In this document: positions 45,495-55,916 of the stretch, one piece after another
Numbering within the stretch: the first letter of the stretch is position 1
Layout: each line of letters opens with the position of its first letter
Source: Blautia glucerasea
GTDB taxonomy: Bacteria; Bacillota; Clostridia; Lachnospirales; Lachnospiraceae
Assembly (NCBI RefSeq): GCF_020537505.1
Contig: NZ_JAJBMO010000002.1
Span: 1 to 64,000 of the forward strand
Direction: 5' to 3'
Length of the DNA: 64,000 nt
Notes under the pieces: generated by a model
Told to the model about the DNA's origin: nothing
Databases searched by the model: none
What the model saw: only the letters and a program-made list of their open reading frames with translations
Program-made: the position numbers and the translations under genes

Positions 45495-46458
45495 CTGCAC
45501 CCTCCTGTCCATCTATGGCAGCGCTGCTGTCCTGGGAAGTACCATCACTGGAGCTGCCGCTGCCAGATGCACTTTCTGTGACAGCTGTTCCCTCTATCAT
45601 ATCCTGCTTATTCACGGTAATGACAAACACATCCTTCAGATGAAGAAAATCTACAGGCGTCACAATGGTACCAGTCTTAGTCAGGTTATTGCTGTCTACC
45701 TGTACTTCGCTGACATAACCGATAAAAAGTCCTTCTACAAATTTTTCACTGATATTGGAAGTAACAATACGTTCTCCTACAGTTACTTTATTTTCCTGAT
45801 CGTAGAGCTGCTCAAAGCGGAGTTTTCCCTCATCAATCAGTTCCAGATCACCATTTACGATACAATTGTCAGAGGTGCTCACCGTCATGGCACTGACACT
45901 ACTGTTGTCATCAATTATGGAACGCACAGTCGCCCAGGAGGAGCCAACCTCTGTTACAATTCCTACCAGGCCCTTTCCTGCGATTACGTTGTTGTCAACA
46001 CGGATTCCGTCATTTGATCCTTTATTGATCATAAACGTATCATACCAGTTTCCCGGATCCTTGGAAATGATGGTCGCAGCTACCTTGGGATAGTCCTCAT
46101 AGGTCTGATCCAGATTATAAAGCTCTTTTAATCTCTGGTATTCTCCCTGATCCTGGATCAGCTTGTTGTTTTGTGTGGTCAGACTGTCCAGTTCTGCCTT
46201 CAGTTCTTCATTTTCGAAAAGCAGATCCTGCTTGTCCTTAAAGCTGTCACTTACAGAACGGACCATGGATCCGATCTTTTCAATGCTTTTTTCAAATGGA
46301 ACTATGACAATTCCGGCAGTCTCCTGCAAAGGAGCTGTGGAAATCCCCGATGCAAAGGTGGCTACAATGCAGCTCAAGCAGAAAAGAGTCATAATTGCCA
46401 GCAAATGCTTACTTTTCAGATTTATTCGAAACCGAAATTTTTTCTTAAGGTTTTTCAT
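45484..46458 (-). CDS. mreC: Rod shape-determining protein MreC
   Basis: A 324-residue protein. One membrane helix is followed by a coiled coil (about residues 70-110) and the MreC beta-barrels (GLVGIVTEVG, VNGDLELIDEGKLRFEQL, FIGYVSEV). The C-terminal tail is Ser/Gly/Asp-rich and probably unstructured. It scaffolds PBP2 and MreB. Confidence 0.93.
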   Translation of the reverse strand: MKNLKKKFRFRINLKSKHLLAIMTLFCLSCIVATFASGISTAPLQETAGIVIVPFEKSIEKIGSMVRSVSDSFKDKQDLLFENEELKAELDSLTTQNNKLIQDQGEYQRLKELYNLDQTYEDYPKVAATIISKDPGNWYDTFMINKGSNDGIRVDNNVIAGKGLVGIVTEVGSSWATVRSIIDDNSSVSAMTVSTSDNCIVNGDLELIDEGKLRFEQLYDQENKVTVGERIVTSNISEKFVEGLFIGYVSEVQVDSNNLTKTGTIVTPVDFLHLKDVFVITVNKQDMIEGTAVTESASGSGSSSDGTSQDSSAAIDGQEGADEE

Positions 46459-46479
46459 GGAATAGCACCCCTAAAAAAT

Positions 46480-47493
46480 TTATAATTTTCTTTGTTTGAT
46501 CGGCTGAGCCCACTTGCGAAGGTCTTTGTTATGGATGACCTCCTCAAGCCCCTTCACTGCGGAAGTCTCATAAAGCTCCGACAGATTAAAGGAATATCCC
46601 GTATAACCTGCCAGATATGTATCAATGTGTGGAATCCTGGTACTTCCTCCAGTGAGATAAATTCCTTCTTTCGCTATGTGATAGGAAATCTGTGGGGGAA
46701 TACGCTCCAGGAAAACTTTCATCTGGGCACCGATCTCATTGACACAGTTCATGATCCCTGCATTTACCACATAAGCGGAAATAATCTCCTCCCGCGGAAG
46801 ACCGGATACACTGTCGATTCCCACAACCTTACGTGCCTGCTTATGCTGGTCGGCAAGACGTCCCATTACCAGCTTCAGGCGCTTCCCGGTACGGGTACCG
46901 ATCTGAAGATTATAGCGCTTGCGCACTTCGCTGCACACCGCCTCATTCATCTGACGTCCGCCAATGGGAATCTTCTTACTGATGATAATACGTCCACCTG
47001 TGATAATAGAGAAATTCGTGCTCTGGGCACCAATATTTACCACCATGCTGCCCGCATTATTCTCCAGATCCACCCCCATGGCGATCGCATCCGCAATGGG
47101 CGCTTCCACCATATAAACACGGTTCTTGCGAAGCCAGTGGCCGTTCGCCACCTGATAATAAGCCCTTTTCTCGATAGCAGTCATGTCCAGGGGAACGGCA
47201 AAATACATAACAGAGCCTATTCCTAAAATTTTATCAATTTTTCTCATCATACTGTAAAGTACAATTTCCTGCAGTTCCAGATTGGCTATCATACCAAAAG
47301 CCATCGGCGAACTTACGGAAATGTCAGATGGTGCTTTTTCAAACATTTCATACGCTTCGTTGCCCACGGCTATGATTTTGCGGTCTTTCGCCGCAATCAT
47401 GTTCTTCTCAATGTAGCTTTTATTTCGAATCATGGAATAAACCTTGACGGAACTGCTTCCAAGGTCTATTCCATATGTTTTTTCAAACAGCAT
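46480..47493 (-). CDS. mreB: MreB-like actin homologue with divergent nucleotide motifs
   Basis: A 337-residue protein. Phosphate-1 reads GIDLGSSSVKV instead of the usual GTANT, and phosphate-2 reads VNIGAQSTN where MreB has VDIGGGTT, so the conserved Asp is Asn. The adenosine motif LTGGSTRIP is retained. The location (radC-mreB-mreC) supports MreB. The changes suggest altered ATP hydrolysis or an MreB paralogue; another mreB might exist elsewhere in the genome. Confidence 0.85.
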   Translation of the reverse strand: MLFEKTYGIDLGSSSVKVYSMIRNKSYIEKNMIAAKDRKIIAVGNEAYEMFEKAPSDISVSSPMAFGMIANLELQEIVLYSMMRKIDKILGIGSVMYFAVPLDMTAIEKRAYYQVANGHWLRKNRVYMVEAPIADAIAMGVDLENNAGSMVVNIGAQSTNFSIITGGRIIISKKIPIGGRQMNEAVCSEVRKRYNLQIGTRTGKRLKLVMGRLADQHKQARKVVGIDSVSGLPREEIISAYVVNAGIMNCVNEIGAQMKVFLERIPPQISYHIAKEGIYLTGGSTRIPHIDTYLAGYTGYSFNLSELYETSAVKGLEEVIHNKDLRKWAQPIKQRKL

Positions 47494-47540
47494 ATATCTG
47501 TCCCTTCATCATTCTCCTACATAAAGGTGTCCTCACAGGA

Positions 47541-48251
47541 TCAGTAGTCAAGCATTCCCTGTTCCCGGAAGCTTATATACTTCTGGTCGCCTATCACAAT
47601 ATGGTCCAGAAGCTTTACCCCAAGAAGCTCTCCGGATGTATAGACGCGCTCTGTAATTTCCCGGTCACATTCACTTGGCGTCGGATCACCGCTGGGATGA
47701 TTGTGGACCAGTACCACAGCTACCGCATGATACTTAAGTGCCTCCATAAAAATCTCCCTTGGAGTGATCAATGTACCATTTACGGTTCCTCTGGAAATCG
47801 TTTCTTCCTTCAGAAGATGATTTCTTCCATCCAGCAGCATAACAATCAGCACCTCCTGTTCTTCGTGACGGAGATGTTCCATATAGTATTTCGCTATGGT
47901 GATGGGTTCATTGAAAGAAAGTCTTGGTCTGGCAACAGCAGACGCCATCCGCTTGGAAAGTTCCCCGATACATTTCAGCTGGACGGCTTTGACTTTCCCG
48001 ATTCCGTTCACCTTCATCAGATCTGGAATGGACATATGTAAAAGTCCCAGAAGTCCCGGATATGAGGTATCTTTCGTAAGACTTAAGATTTGGTTGGCAA
48101 GTACAAGGGAGTTGGTTCCCTGTACGCCGCTTCTCAGGATCACTGCCAGAAGCTCACTGTCGCTGAGCACGGATGGTCCCCACTGCAGACATTTCTCATA
48201 AGGACGGGAGGACTCTGGCAATTCTCTGATTGTCTGTTTCATTTCATTCAT
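47541..48251 (-). CDS. radC: RadC family JAMM-domain protein
   Basis: A 236-residue protein. An N-terminal helix-hairpin-helix (GIGKVKAVQLKCIGEL) is followed by the JAMM motif HNHPSGDPTPSECD (His, His, Ser, Asp). It was once linked to DNA repair, but its role is unsettled. It leads the shape operon, as in many Firmicutes. Confidence 0.93.
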   Translation of the reverse strand: MNEMKQTIRELPESSRPYEKCLQWGPSVLSDSELLAVILRSGVQGTNSLVLANQILSLTKDTSYPGLLGLLHMSIPDLMKVNGIGKVKAVQLKCIGELSKRMASAVARPRLSFNEPITIAKYYMEHLRHEEQEVLIVMLLDGRNHLLKEETISRGTVNGTLITPREIFMEALKYHAVAVVLVHNHPSGDPTPSECDREITERVYTSGELLGVKLLDHIVIGDQKYISFREQGMLDY

Positions 48252-48395
48252 TTATTTTACCTGCAGTTCTCCAGGGCTGACAGGTAGGATGCTGCCTGTA
48301 TACCACAATAAACGGATTTCGCTTATTCCCCGGGGCAGACAGACAGTTTTACAACTTTTATCCTGCATTGTTCTTCACAATGCAGACTCATTTTA

Positions 48396-48427
48396 GCATA
48401 AAAAAGGAGAGATGTACACTCTCTCCT
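48396..48427 (-). terminator. Terminator of the mutS-to-flavoprotein operon
   Basis: On the minus strand AGGAGAGA pairs with TCTCTCCT and six T follow. It overlaps the stop codon of the flavoprotein gene. Confidence 0.85.
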
Positions 48428-50024
48428 AAAAATTTCTAAACTTTTTAGAAATAGCTTCCGCTACTTTTATGCCGTCCATAGCAGCTGAAGTGATACCGCC
48501 TGCATAGCCAGCGCCCTCTCCACATGGATATATTCCCCCATAATTTGCCTCCAGAGATTCTTTATTCCGGACAATACGTACTGGGGAGGAAGTTCTGCTC
48601 TCCACACCGGACAACACAGCATCAGGCCGGTCAAAGCCTTTCATCTTCCTGCCGAATGCCAGAACCCCTTCCTCGATAGAGTCCCCGATCTCTTTTGGAA
48701 AAATACTGCGCACATCTCCCGGAGCATAAGCACCTTTGATACATGGATCCACTTTTCCCAGGGTTGTACTTGGTTTATGCTTCTGGTAATCTTCAAACAG
48801 CTGTACCGGAACCTTGCCATTTCCAGCCTTCCATGCCGCCCGTTCCAGGCTGCGCTGAAAGGCAACGCCGCCCAATGGACCTTCTTCTGGAAAATCTGCC
48901 GGTGTCACAGACACGATCAGTGCACTATTGGCATTGCGGCTGTCTCTGGCCTGGTAACTCATGCCATTTACAGCAAGCATTCCCTGTTCTGAGGAAGCAT
49001 TTACCACATAGCCTCCCGGACACATACAGAAGGAATATACTCCACGGCCATTTTCACAGGTATGGGTAACCTTATATGCAGCAGCTCCAAGCCTTTCGTT
49101 TTCCTCTTCCCCATAAAGGGCCATGTTGATCATGGACTGTGGATGTTCCATACGCACACCCACGGCAAAGGATTTCGGCTCCATATAGATGCCCTTCTTT
49201 TCAAACATAAAGAAGGAATCTCTGGCACTGTGTCCAACAGCCAGCACACATACCTCTGCCGAAATCCGCTGTTCCCCATTCACTTCCACTTCTTTTAACT
49301 GGTCATTTTCAAAAAACAGGTTTGTGACTTTACTGCGGAATCGGAAGCTGCCACCCATTTCTTCAATCTCATGGCGAAGCTTTTCTACAACCCCAACCAG
49401 CACATCCGTACCAAGATGAGGCTTCTGCTGATAAATGATCTCCTCCGGAGCACCCGCCTGTACAAATCGTTTCAGGACTTCGTGATTTCTTCCGGAAGGA
49501 TCTTTCACAAGGGTATTCAGCTTTCCATCGGAAAAAGTACCAGCGCCGCCTTCTCCGAACTGTACATTGGAATCTGGATCCAGAACTCCGTTTTTCCAGA
49601 AATTTTCCACAGTTTTCTGACGGACATGGGCTTCCTCTCCCCGTTCCAGAACAAAAGGACGATATCCGGCTTTTGCCAGATACCATGCGCAGAAAATTCC
49701 AGCCGGACCGCTTCCTACGATCACTGGAGGATGCTTCAGCCGGGCTTCCCCAGGCTGTGGAAATTTATATTCTTTTTTCTCGGTTAACGTAATATTATTA
49801 TCGTGAACCTTTCGGACAATCTTACTCTCTAGATTTTTTTCCTGCAAAGCCACATCCACTGTGTATACAAATTTCTTGTCATCTTTATGACGGCAATCCA
49901 GGGACTGCTTCACAATTTCGTAAGTAAAGCTCTCATTTTTCAGGCGCAGCGCCTTGTGAATCTTGTGGCTTAGCTCTTCCTGGGTATGATTGATTGAAAG
50001 CTTCAGCTGGGTAATTCGGATCAT
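48426..50024 (-). CDS. FAD-dependent dehydrogenase (COG2509)
   Basis: About 532 residues from ATG 50024, which follows AAAGGAG. The opening MIRITQLKLSINHTQEEL, the FAD fold VIVGSGPAGIFCAWYLAKAGY, NVQFGEGGAGTFSDGKL and the C-terminal YPCGEGAGYAGGITSAAMDG are typical of this family. The reaction is unknown. It is about 120 bp after the next flavoprotein gene. Confidence 0.9.
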   Translation of the reverse strand: MIRITQLKLSINHTQEELSHKIHKALRLKNESFTYEIVKQSLDCRHKDDKKFVYTVDVALQEKNLESKIVRKVHDNNITLTEKKEYKFPQPGEARLKHPPVIVGSGPAGIFCAWYLAKAGYRPFVLERGEEAHVRQKTVENFWKNGVLDPDSNVQFGEGGAGTFSDGKLNTLVKDPSGRNHEVLKRFVQAGAPEEIIYQQKPHLGTDVLVGVVEKLRHEIEEMGGSFRFRSKVTNLFFENDQLKEVEVNGEQRISAEVCVLAVGHSARDSFFMFEKKGIYMEPKSFAVGVRMEHPQSMINMALYGEEENERLGAAAYKVTHTCENGRGVYSFCMCPGGYVVNASSEQGMLAVNGMSYQARDSRNANSALIVSVTPADFPEEGPLGGVAFQRSLERAAWKAGNGKVPVQLFEDYQKHKPSTTLGKVDPCIKGAYAPGDVRSIFPKEIGDSIEEGVLAFGRKMKGFDRPDAVLSGVESRTSSPVRIVRNKESLEANYGGIYPCGEGAGYAGGITSAAMDGIKVAEAISKKFRNF

Positions 50025-50145
50025 GTTGTTCTCCTTTTTTCCGGATTGCATATATGTAACATCTGGTAATTGCAACTGTTCAGTGCCTTCAAAGTTATAC
50101 GCTTGGCGGAATACTGCCGCTGAATAGTTACTGATCATTTTACTT

Positions 50146-51345
50146 TTAAGTATTTTTCTGCTGTCTGGCAGCATTGATTCCTGCCACATAACCGCTGGAC
50201 CATGCCCACTGCAAATTGTAACCACCGCATTTTCCATCTACATCCAGAAGTTCTCCAGCAAAATATAAGCCTGGATTTTTTCTGGATTCCAGAGTCCTTT
50301 TGTCAACCGACCTGGTATCAACACCACCGGAGCACACCTGGGCCTGCTCGAAAGACTGATAGCCAGTTACTCTAAGTGAATAGCTGAAGATAGCTTCCTC
50401 CAGGTTCTTTGCTGCCAAAAGCACCTTGGCTAGCTTGTCTGGGAAGAGTCCGGTCAGAAATTCCTTTTTGCCTTTATATGGACAATTTTCCTTCCGCATT
50501 TTCAAAAATGTATTCAGCTGCTCCCTGGAAAATTCCGGCAGAAAATTCAGGTTCAATATCACATTCTTCCCTTGTTTCAGTGCACGGATTCCGTAGCGGC
50601 TGACCTGAAATACCGGAATTCCAGATACGCCATAATCCGTAAGCTGCAGTTCGCCTGTTTCTTCTGCCGTCTTTTTCCCATCCACAAGTAAGGTGGCTCT
50701 GCCCTCTGTACGAACCCCTGCCCAGCCGGAAAAACCGGTATTCCTGCATTTCAGGGCTGTCAAAGCCGGAAGAGGCTCTATGATCTTATGTCCTAATGCA
50801 GCAGCCAGCTCATAGCCGCTGCCATCGGAACCAGAAATTGCAGATGCTTTGGAACCATTTGCCAGGATCACGGCATCTCCTTCATATGTCCAGCCTTCCA
50901 CCTGGATTTTCCAGATATCCGTTTCCCGAAAAACGCGCTGCACTTTCTGGTTGGTCTTAATCTTAACTCCAAGATTTCGGGCTTCCATACATAATACTTC
51001 TGCAACACTTGCGGCCTGCCCGCTGTGAGGATACAAATACCCGTTATTTTTATTCACAGGATAAATTCCAAGTCTTGTAAAAAAAGCTACGGTAGCTTCC
51101 ACAGGAAACCGTTTCAGAGCCTCCTGCCAGAAATCTGGATTTTCGCCCCGGTAAGCATCCGCCTGCTCCTGGATATTGGTAAAATTACATTTGCCGTTTC
51201 CGGTGACACAAATCTTTTTCCCTGGTTTTTCGTTTTGTTCCAATAAGGTTACGGCTGCTCCATTTTGGGCAGCTGCAATGGCAGCCATCAGGCCGGATGC
51301 TCCGCCGCCAACTATGATCACACGTTTTTTTTCCATATTTTTCAC
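50146..51345 (-). CDS. BaiN/HI0933-family flavoprotein
   Basis: A 399-residue NAD(P)/FAD oxidoreductase. It has VIIVGGGASGLMAAIAAAQNGA, NEKPGKKICVTGNGKCNFTN and the C-terminal GGYNLQWAWSSGYVAG. BaiN reduces bile-acid intermediates in Clostridium, but most members have unknown substrates. GTG start overlapping the stop of the PLP enzyme by 4 bp (GTGA). Confidence 0.9.
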   Translation of the reverse strand: MKNMEKKRVIIVGGGASGLMAAIAAAQNGAAVTLLEQNEKPGKKICVTGNGKCNFTNIQEQADAYRGENPDFWQEALKRFPVEATVAFFTRLGIYPVNKNNGYLYPHSGQAASVAEVLCMEARNLGVKIKTNQKVQRVFRETDIWKIQVEGWTYEGDAVILANGSKASAISGSDGSGYELAAALGHKIIEPLPALTALKCRNTGFSGWAGVRTEGRATLLVDGKKTAEETGELQLTDYGVSGIPVFQVSRYGIRALKQGKNVILNLNFLPEFSREQLNTFLKMRKENCPYKGKKEFLTGLFPDKLAKVLLAAKNLEEAIFSYSLRVTGYQSFEQAQVCSGGVDTRSVDKRTLESRKNPGLYFAGELLDVDGKCGGYNLQWAWSSGYVAGINAARQQKNT

Positions 51346-52619
51346 GGTAATTTCACTAAATCCTGCTCTACAAGTTTCTGTAAAGACATCATGACACCAA
51401 GTTTTGCATGCTCCCAGGTAAGTCCCCCCTGGAAATATACAGCGTACGGCTCTTTTACCGGTCCATCTGCTGAAAGCTCAATAGAAGATCCCTGCACAAA
51501 TGCACCTGCTGCCATAATGACCTGGCTGTCATAGCCTGGCATATCCCATGGTTCCGGATCCACATAACTGTCAACCGGGGCAGCAGCCTGAATACCTTTA
51601 CAGAATGCGATCAGTCTTTCCGGACTGTTTAAGGTCACAGCCTGGATAATATCCTGTCTTGGCTCTGTCGAGTTGGGAACCACATCAAATCCAAGCTTCT
51701 CATAAATATTGGCTGCAAAAACAGCGCCCTTCAACGCTCCCTTGGTTACCATAGGAGCAAGGAAAAATCCCTGGTAGAAGGAACGGTTTACTCCAAGAGA
51801 AGCACCAACCTCTGCTCCAAGTCCCGGACAGGTCATACGGTAGGAAGCATTTTCCACACATTCTCTGGTTCCGGCAATATAACCGCCGATAGGAGCAAGT
51901 CCGCCGCCTGGGTTTTTGATCAGGGAACCAACTATCATATCCGCTCCAACATCACTTGGCTCGATGGTATCCACAAATTCGCCATAGCAATTGTCTACCA
52001 TACAGATCACATCTGGCTTAATGCTCTTTACAAAGGCAATCAGCTCACCGATCTGCTTCACGGAAAAGGATGGACGGGTCATATAGCCTTTGGAACGCTG
52101 GATCTCCACCAGCTTTGTTTTTTCGTTGATGGCTTTGCGGATATTTTCATAATCGAAGGTGCCATCCTCCAGAAGATCTACCTGACGGTAAGTAACCCCA
52201 TATTCTGCAAGAGATCCCTTAGAAGGACGGATGCCGATCACCTCTTCAAGAGTGTCGTATGGTTTTCCTGCCGGTGCCAGCATTTCGTCTCCTGGGCGCA
52301 GATTTCCAAAAAGGGCAATGGCAAGGGCGTGGGTTCCACAGGCAATCTGTGGACGCACCAGACAAGCCTCTGTATGGAAGGTATCTGCATATACTTTTTC
52401 CAGAGTGTCACGGCCATAATCGTTGTAGCCGTATCCGGAAGAAGAGCCGAAGCACTCCTCACTGACACGGTTTTTCTGCATTGCCAGAAGAACCTTCATC
52501 TGGTTGTATTCCGCAGTTTTATCAAACTGTTCAAAACGCTCCTTTAAGGATTCCTCTATTTCATGGCAAAAATCGTAAACCTGGGAAGAAATTCCCAGCT
52601 GCTGATATAGTTCTTTCAT
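51342..52619 (-). CDS. Methionine gamma-lyase-family PLP enzyme (YnbB-like)
   Basis: A 425-residue protein formerly called aluminium-resistance protein. The PLP lysine is in GSLIKNPGGGLAP, with the Asp in MVDNCYGEF. The reaction is unknown but is likely C-S lyase chemistry. It follows miaA by about 45 bp, a common Firmicutes arrangement. Confidence 0.92.
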   Translation of the reverse strand: MKELYQQLGISSQVYDFCHEIEESLKERFEQFDKTAEYNQMKVLLAMQKNRVSEECFGSSSGYGYNDYGRDTLEKVYADTFHTEACLVRPQIACGTHALAIALFGNLRPGDEMLAPAGKPYDTLEEVIGIRPSKGSLAEYGVTYRQVDLLEDGTFDYENIRKAINEKTKLVEIQRSKGYMTRPSFSVKQIGELIAFVKSIKPDVICMVDNCYGEFVDTIEPSDVGADMIVGSLIKNPGGGLAPIGGYIAGTRECVENASYRMTCPGLGAEVGASLGVNRSFYQGFFLAPMVTKGALKGAVFAANIYEKLGFDVVPNSTEPRQDIIQAVTLNSPERLIAFCKGIQAAAPVDSYVDPEPWDMPGYDSQVIMAAGAFVQGSSIELSADGPVKEPYAVYFQGGLTWEHAKLGVMMSLQKLVEQDLVKLP

Positions 52620-52664
52620 AATAATTCTTTCCGTCTGTCTGACGGTATTCCTCCATTTTTTGTG

Positions 52665-53612
52665 TTAGCTAAGCATTCCCTTTTCGCGGCAAATGCCCAG
52701 CATATACTCCAGCATTTTTTCCTCGTTATACCCGAACTCATCTTTATTCACCCACACTGTTTCCGGCTCTCTGCGGAACCAGGTGAGCTGGCGTTTGGCA
52801 AAGTGCCGGGTGTCGCGCTTCAAGATCCGCACAGCCTCTTCCAGCGGCATTTCTCCATCCAGATAGGCCAGAATTTCTTTATACCCAAGGCCCTGCATGG
52901 AAACCATACCTCTGTGACAACCCATGTCCTTCAGCTTCTGGATTTCTGCCACAAGACCGCTGGCCATCATTTCATCCACCCGCTTATCAATGCGTTTATA
53001 TAAAAGCTCCCGGGGTGCATTCAGCACAAAGTATGCCAGATTATAGGGGCTGGTCCGTTCCTGCTGCTCCTCATTGTGTGCGGAAATAGGGCTATGGTTC
53101 TGATGATAAAATTCCAGCGCGCGGATTACACGCTTCGTGTTGTTTTCGTGAATCGCTTCGGCACTTTTGGGATCCACCTCTGCCAGCATCTGATGAAGAT
53201 ATGCGGCACCCTTTTCCAGGGCAAGTGCCTCCAGACCGGCCCGGTATCCGTCATCCTGCCCGGCCTGGGTAAAATCAATGTTTCTGGTCACCGCCTGAAT
53301 ATAAAAGCCGGTTCCCCCCACCAGAATGGGAATGTGTCCCTTGACGTAAATCTTTTCCATGGCATCCTTTGCCATCTGTTGGAAACGCACAATGTGAAAT
53401 TCTTCCTCTGGCATCAGCTCATCCACCAGGTAATGGGGAACTCCCTGCATTTCTTCTGGCATGATCTTCGCAGAGCCAATATCCATATATTTATAAACCT
53501 GCATAGAATCTGCAGATATGATCTCCCCGCCAACTGCTTTTGCCAGGGAAATAGACAGTTTGGTTTTTCCCACAGCGGTTGGACCGGTGAGAACAATAAG
53601 AGGTTTTTTCAT
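52665..53612 (-). CDS. miaA: tRNA dimethylallyltransferase
   Basis: About 315 residues from ATG 53612 with GGAGAG upstream. It has the P-loop GPTAVGKTKLS, DSMQVY, GGTGFYIQA and HFAKRQLTWFRRE. It adds the isopentenyl group to A37 of tRNAs reading UNN codons. It lies after mutL, the standard clostridial order. Confidence 0.96.
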   Translation of the reverse strand: MKKPLIVLTGPTAVGKTKLSISLAKAVGGEIISADSMQVYKYMDIGSAKIMPEEMQGVPHYLVDELMPEEEFHIVRFQQMAKDAMEKIYVKGHIPILVGGTGFYIQAVTRNIDFTQAGQDDGYRAGLEALALEKGAAYLHQMLAEVDPKSAEAIHENNTKRVIRALEFYHQNHSPISAHNEEQQERTSPYNLAYFVLNAPRELLYKRIDKRVDEMMASGLVAEIQKLKDMGCHRGMVSMQGLGYKEILAYLDGEMPLEEAVRILKRDTRHFAKRQLTWFRREPETVWVNKDEFGYNEEKMLEYMLGICREKGMLS

Positions 53613-53683
53613 AATCTCTCCTAAACTAAACACTTCAATTTCTTCATCGTTACAGATTTCACGAAGCACTTTCTGCAAAGCAG

Positions 53684-55843
53684 TTACACAATTCGCTTAA
53701 ATTTCTTCTCAATTTCCGTCTTCGTCATGGCAATGATCGTCGGACGTCCATGGGGACAATTATATGGATTGTCCAGGGTGAGAAGCTCGTCGATCAGTCT
53801 GTCTGCTTCCAAGGCGGACATCTGGTGATTTCCCTTGACCGCGGATTTGCAGGCCATAGTAGCAAGTCTCGCTGTGAAAAGATCAAATGCATCCTTCGAG
53901 CCTTCGCTGCCCAGACTATCCAGCATTTCCAGAAACAGTTCTTCTTCGTGGAAGCCGTACAGATTGGTTGGAACTGCACTGATACAGTATTCCCGTCCGC
54001 CAAAGGGTTCAATCTCAAAACCATATTTTGTAAAATATTCTTCATTGGCTTTTAATTTCGCCTGTTCGTCCATGTTCAGGGTTACTACAAGAGGCGGATT
54101 TAAATACTGGGATTCAATAGACTGTTCTTTAAAACGCTTTACAAAACGCTCATAGTTTACTTTTTCATGGGCAGCATGCTGGTCAATAATATAAAACTGG
54201 TTTTCAAATTCTACCAGCCAGTACGTGTCAAACAGCTGTCCGATCAGCTTGTGGCGGCTTCTGGATTCCGGGGCAAGAAGCTTCTCCTGGAAAAGTTCCA
54301 GCTGCCGGGGCGGTTTCTCTTTATTTTGTACTGTGTTCCCAGTATCTTCATGTTGCAATTGCGTTCCCTGTACATCCATGTCCTGCCGAATCGCCTGTGC
54401 TGAATTCTCACCATAAGGCTGTACCCCTTCTAATTCTTTTGGTTCAAATTCAGTATCCGATGATTCTGTATTCCCTGCCGCAGATAAAGCGGAAGCTTGA
54501 TTTCCAGCCTCTCCTGCGCTCTTTGCAGCAGCTTTCTCATCCGCTTCCACAGCAGCCTTCAAAGTTCCTGCAAAAAGAGCATCCTCTTCTTTGCTGAACG
54601 TTTTGGGCTGATAAACTGCCTGTTCCCGGAGCATATTGCCTGCCTGAAAATTGGAAGTGCTGCTGTAATTTCCAGTTTTACCCGCATTCTGGTAAAATGA
54701 ATTTCCAGTCTGTGCAGAACCATTTCCGTTCACATTTCCACGGCCAAACTCCATTCTCCTGCTTTTCTCAAAAGGCTCCGGAACTGCACCGCGGCTCACT
54801 GCTGCCGTCTTTGATTCCTGCTCTTCTTTTCCAACCGAAACAACCGGGATCAGCTCTCTATGGAGAAGCGCATTGTGCACCGCCTCATAAATGGCATCAT
54901 AAACCTCAGCACCTCTTGCAAAACGGACCTCCAGTTTTCGGGGATGAACGTTTACATCCAGATCATTTCCCGTCATCTGAATCTGTAAAGACACAAAGGG
55001 GAATTTATGCTGCATCACAAAGCCCTTATATGCGTCTTCAATGGCCTTTGTAATAATATTATTCTTCACAAATCTGCCATTTACATAGTAATTCTCAAAA
55101 CTCCGGTTTCCTCTGGAAACCTCCGGCTTACCGGCATATCCCTCAATTTTCATAAAATCATTTTCGTAGGAAACCTCCAGAAGCGCTTTTGCCATATCTC
55201 TGCCATATACATTGTAGATCACATCTTTTACATTGTAATTGCCAGAGGTATGCAGCTTCACTTGTTTGTTCTGAATATATTTAAACGAAATTTCCGGATG
55301 GGAAAGAGCCAGCTGTTCCATCATGATTCCAATATAGTTGGCCTCTGAGGAATCGGATTTCAGGAATTTACTCCGGGCCGGTGTATTATAGAAAAGGTTC
55401 CGCACCAGGAACGTCGTTCCATCTGGTGCTCCCATTTCCTCAAGGCTCTGCTCTACGCCGCCTTCGATCACGTAACGCACACCGCTGATGGCAGAAGGTG
55501 TCTTTGTGATCAGTTCCACCTGGGAAACTGCGGCAATACTGGACAAAGCCTCACCACGAAATCCCAGTGAGGCTATGTTTTCCAGATCTTCTACTTTTTC
55601 AATTTTGCTGGTGGCGTGGCTTAAGAATGCTGTAGGTACCTGAGCAGCCTCAATTCCCCCTCCGTTGTCTGTAATACGGATCAGCTTCTTTCCCCCATCT
55701 GTAATCTCTACAGTTACGGCGGTAGCACCAGCGTCAATGGAGTTTTCTACAAGCTCCTTTACAACAGAAGAAGGACGCTCCACCACCTCACCTGCTGCAA
55801 TTTTATCAATGGTATGTTTGTCTAAAACTGCGATTTTTCTCAA
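53684..55843 (-). CDS. mutL: DNA mismatch repair protein MutL (endonuclease type)
   Basis: About 719 residues from a TTG at 55843, chosen because GGAGAG lies 6 bp upstream and the conserved RKIAVLDKHTIDKIAAGEVVERP begins there. GHKL ATPase motifs: ELVENSIDAGA, DNGGGI, GFRGEAL. A Ser/Gln-rich linker is followed by the C-terminal endonuclease motif DQHAAHEKVNYE, ACKSAVKG and the Zn-binding CPHGRPT, so this MutL should nick DNA, as in species without MutH. Confidence 0.96.
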   Translation of the reverse strand: MRKIAVLDKHTIDKIAAGEVVERPSSVVKELVENSIDAGATAVTVEITDGGKKLIRITDNGGGIEAAQVPTAFLSHATSKIEKVEDLENIASLGFRGEALSSIAAVSQVELITKTPSAISGVRYVIEGGVEQSLEEMGAPDGTTFLVRNLFYNTPARSKFLKSDSSEANYIGIMMEQLALSHPEISFKYIQNKQVKLHTSGNYNVKDVIYNVYGRDMAKALLEVSYENDFMKIEGYAGKPEVSRGNRSFENYYVNGRFVKNNIITKAIEDAYKGFVMQHKFPFVSLQIQMTGNDLDVNVHPRKLEVRFARGAEVYDAIYEAVHNALLHRELIPVVSVGKEEQESKTAAVSRGAVPEPFEKSRRMEFGRGNVNGNGSAQTGNSFYQNAGKTGNYSSTSNFQAGNMLREQAVYQPKTFSKEEDALFAGTLKAAVEADEKAAAKSAGEAGNQASALSAAGNTESSDTEFEPKELEGVQPYGENSAQAIRQDMDVQGTQLQHEDTGNTVQNKEKPPRQLELFQEKLLAPESRSRHKLIGQLFDTYWLVEFENQFYIIDQHAAHEKVNYERFVKRFKEQSIESQYLNPPLVVTLNMDEQAKLKANEEYFTKYGFEIEPFGGREYCISAVPTNLYGFHEEELFLEMLDSLGSEGSKDAFDLFTARLATMACKSAVKGNHQMSALEADRLIDELLTLDNPYNCPHGRPTIIAMTKTEIEKKFKRIV

Positions 55844-55916
55844 GTTTTTCTCTCCATATAAAAGCAGGCTGACTGCTGCTGTTTGACAGGCTTTTCCCAT
55901 AAACAGCAGCTACCAA

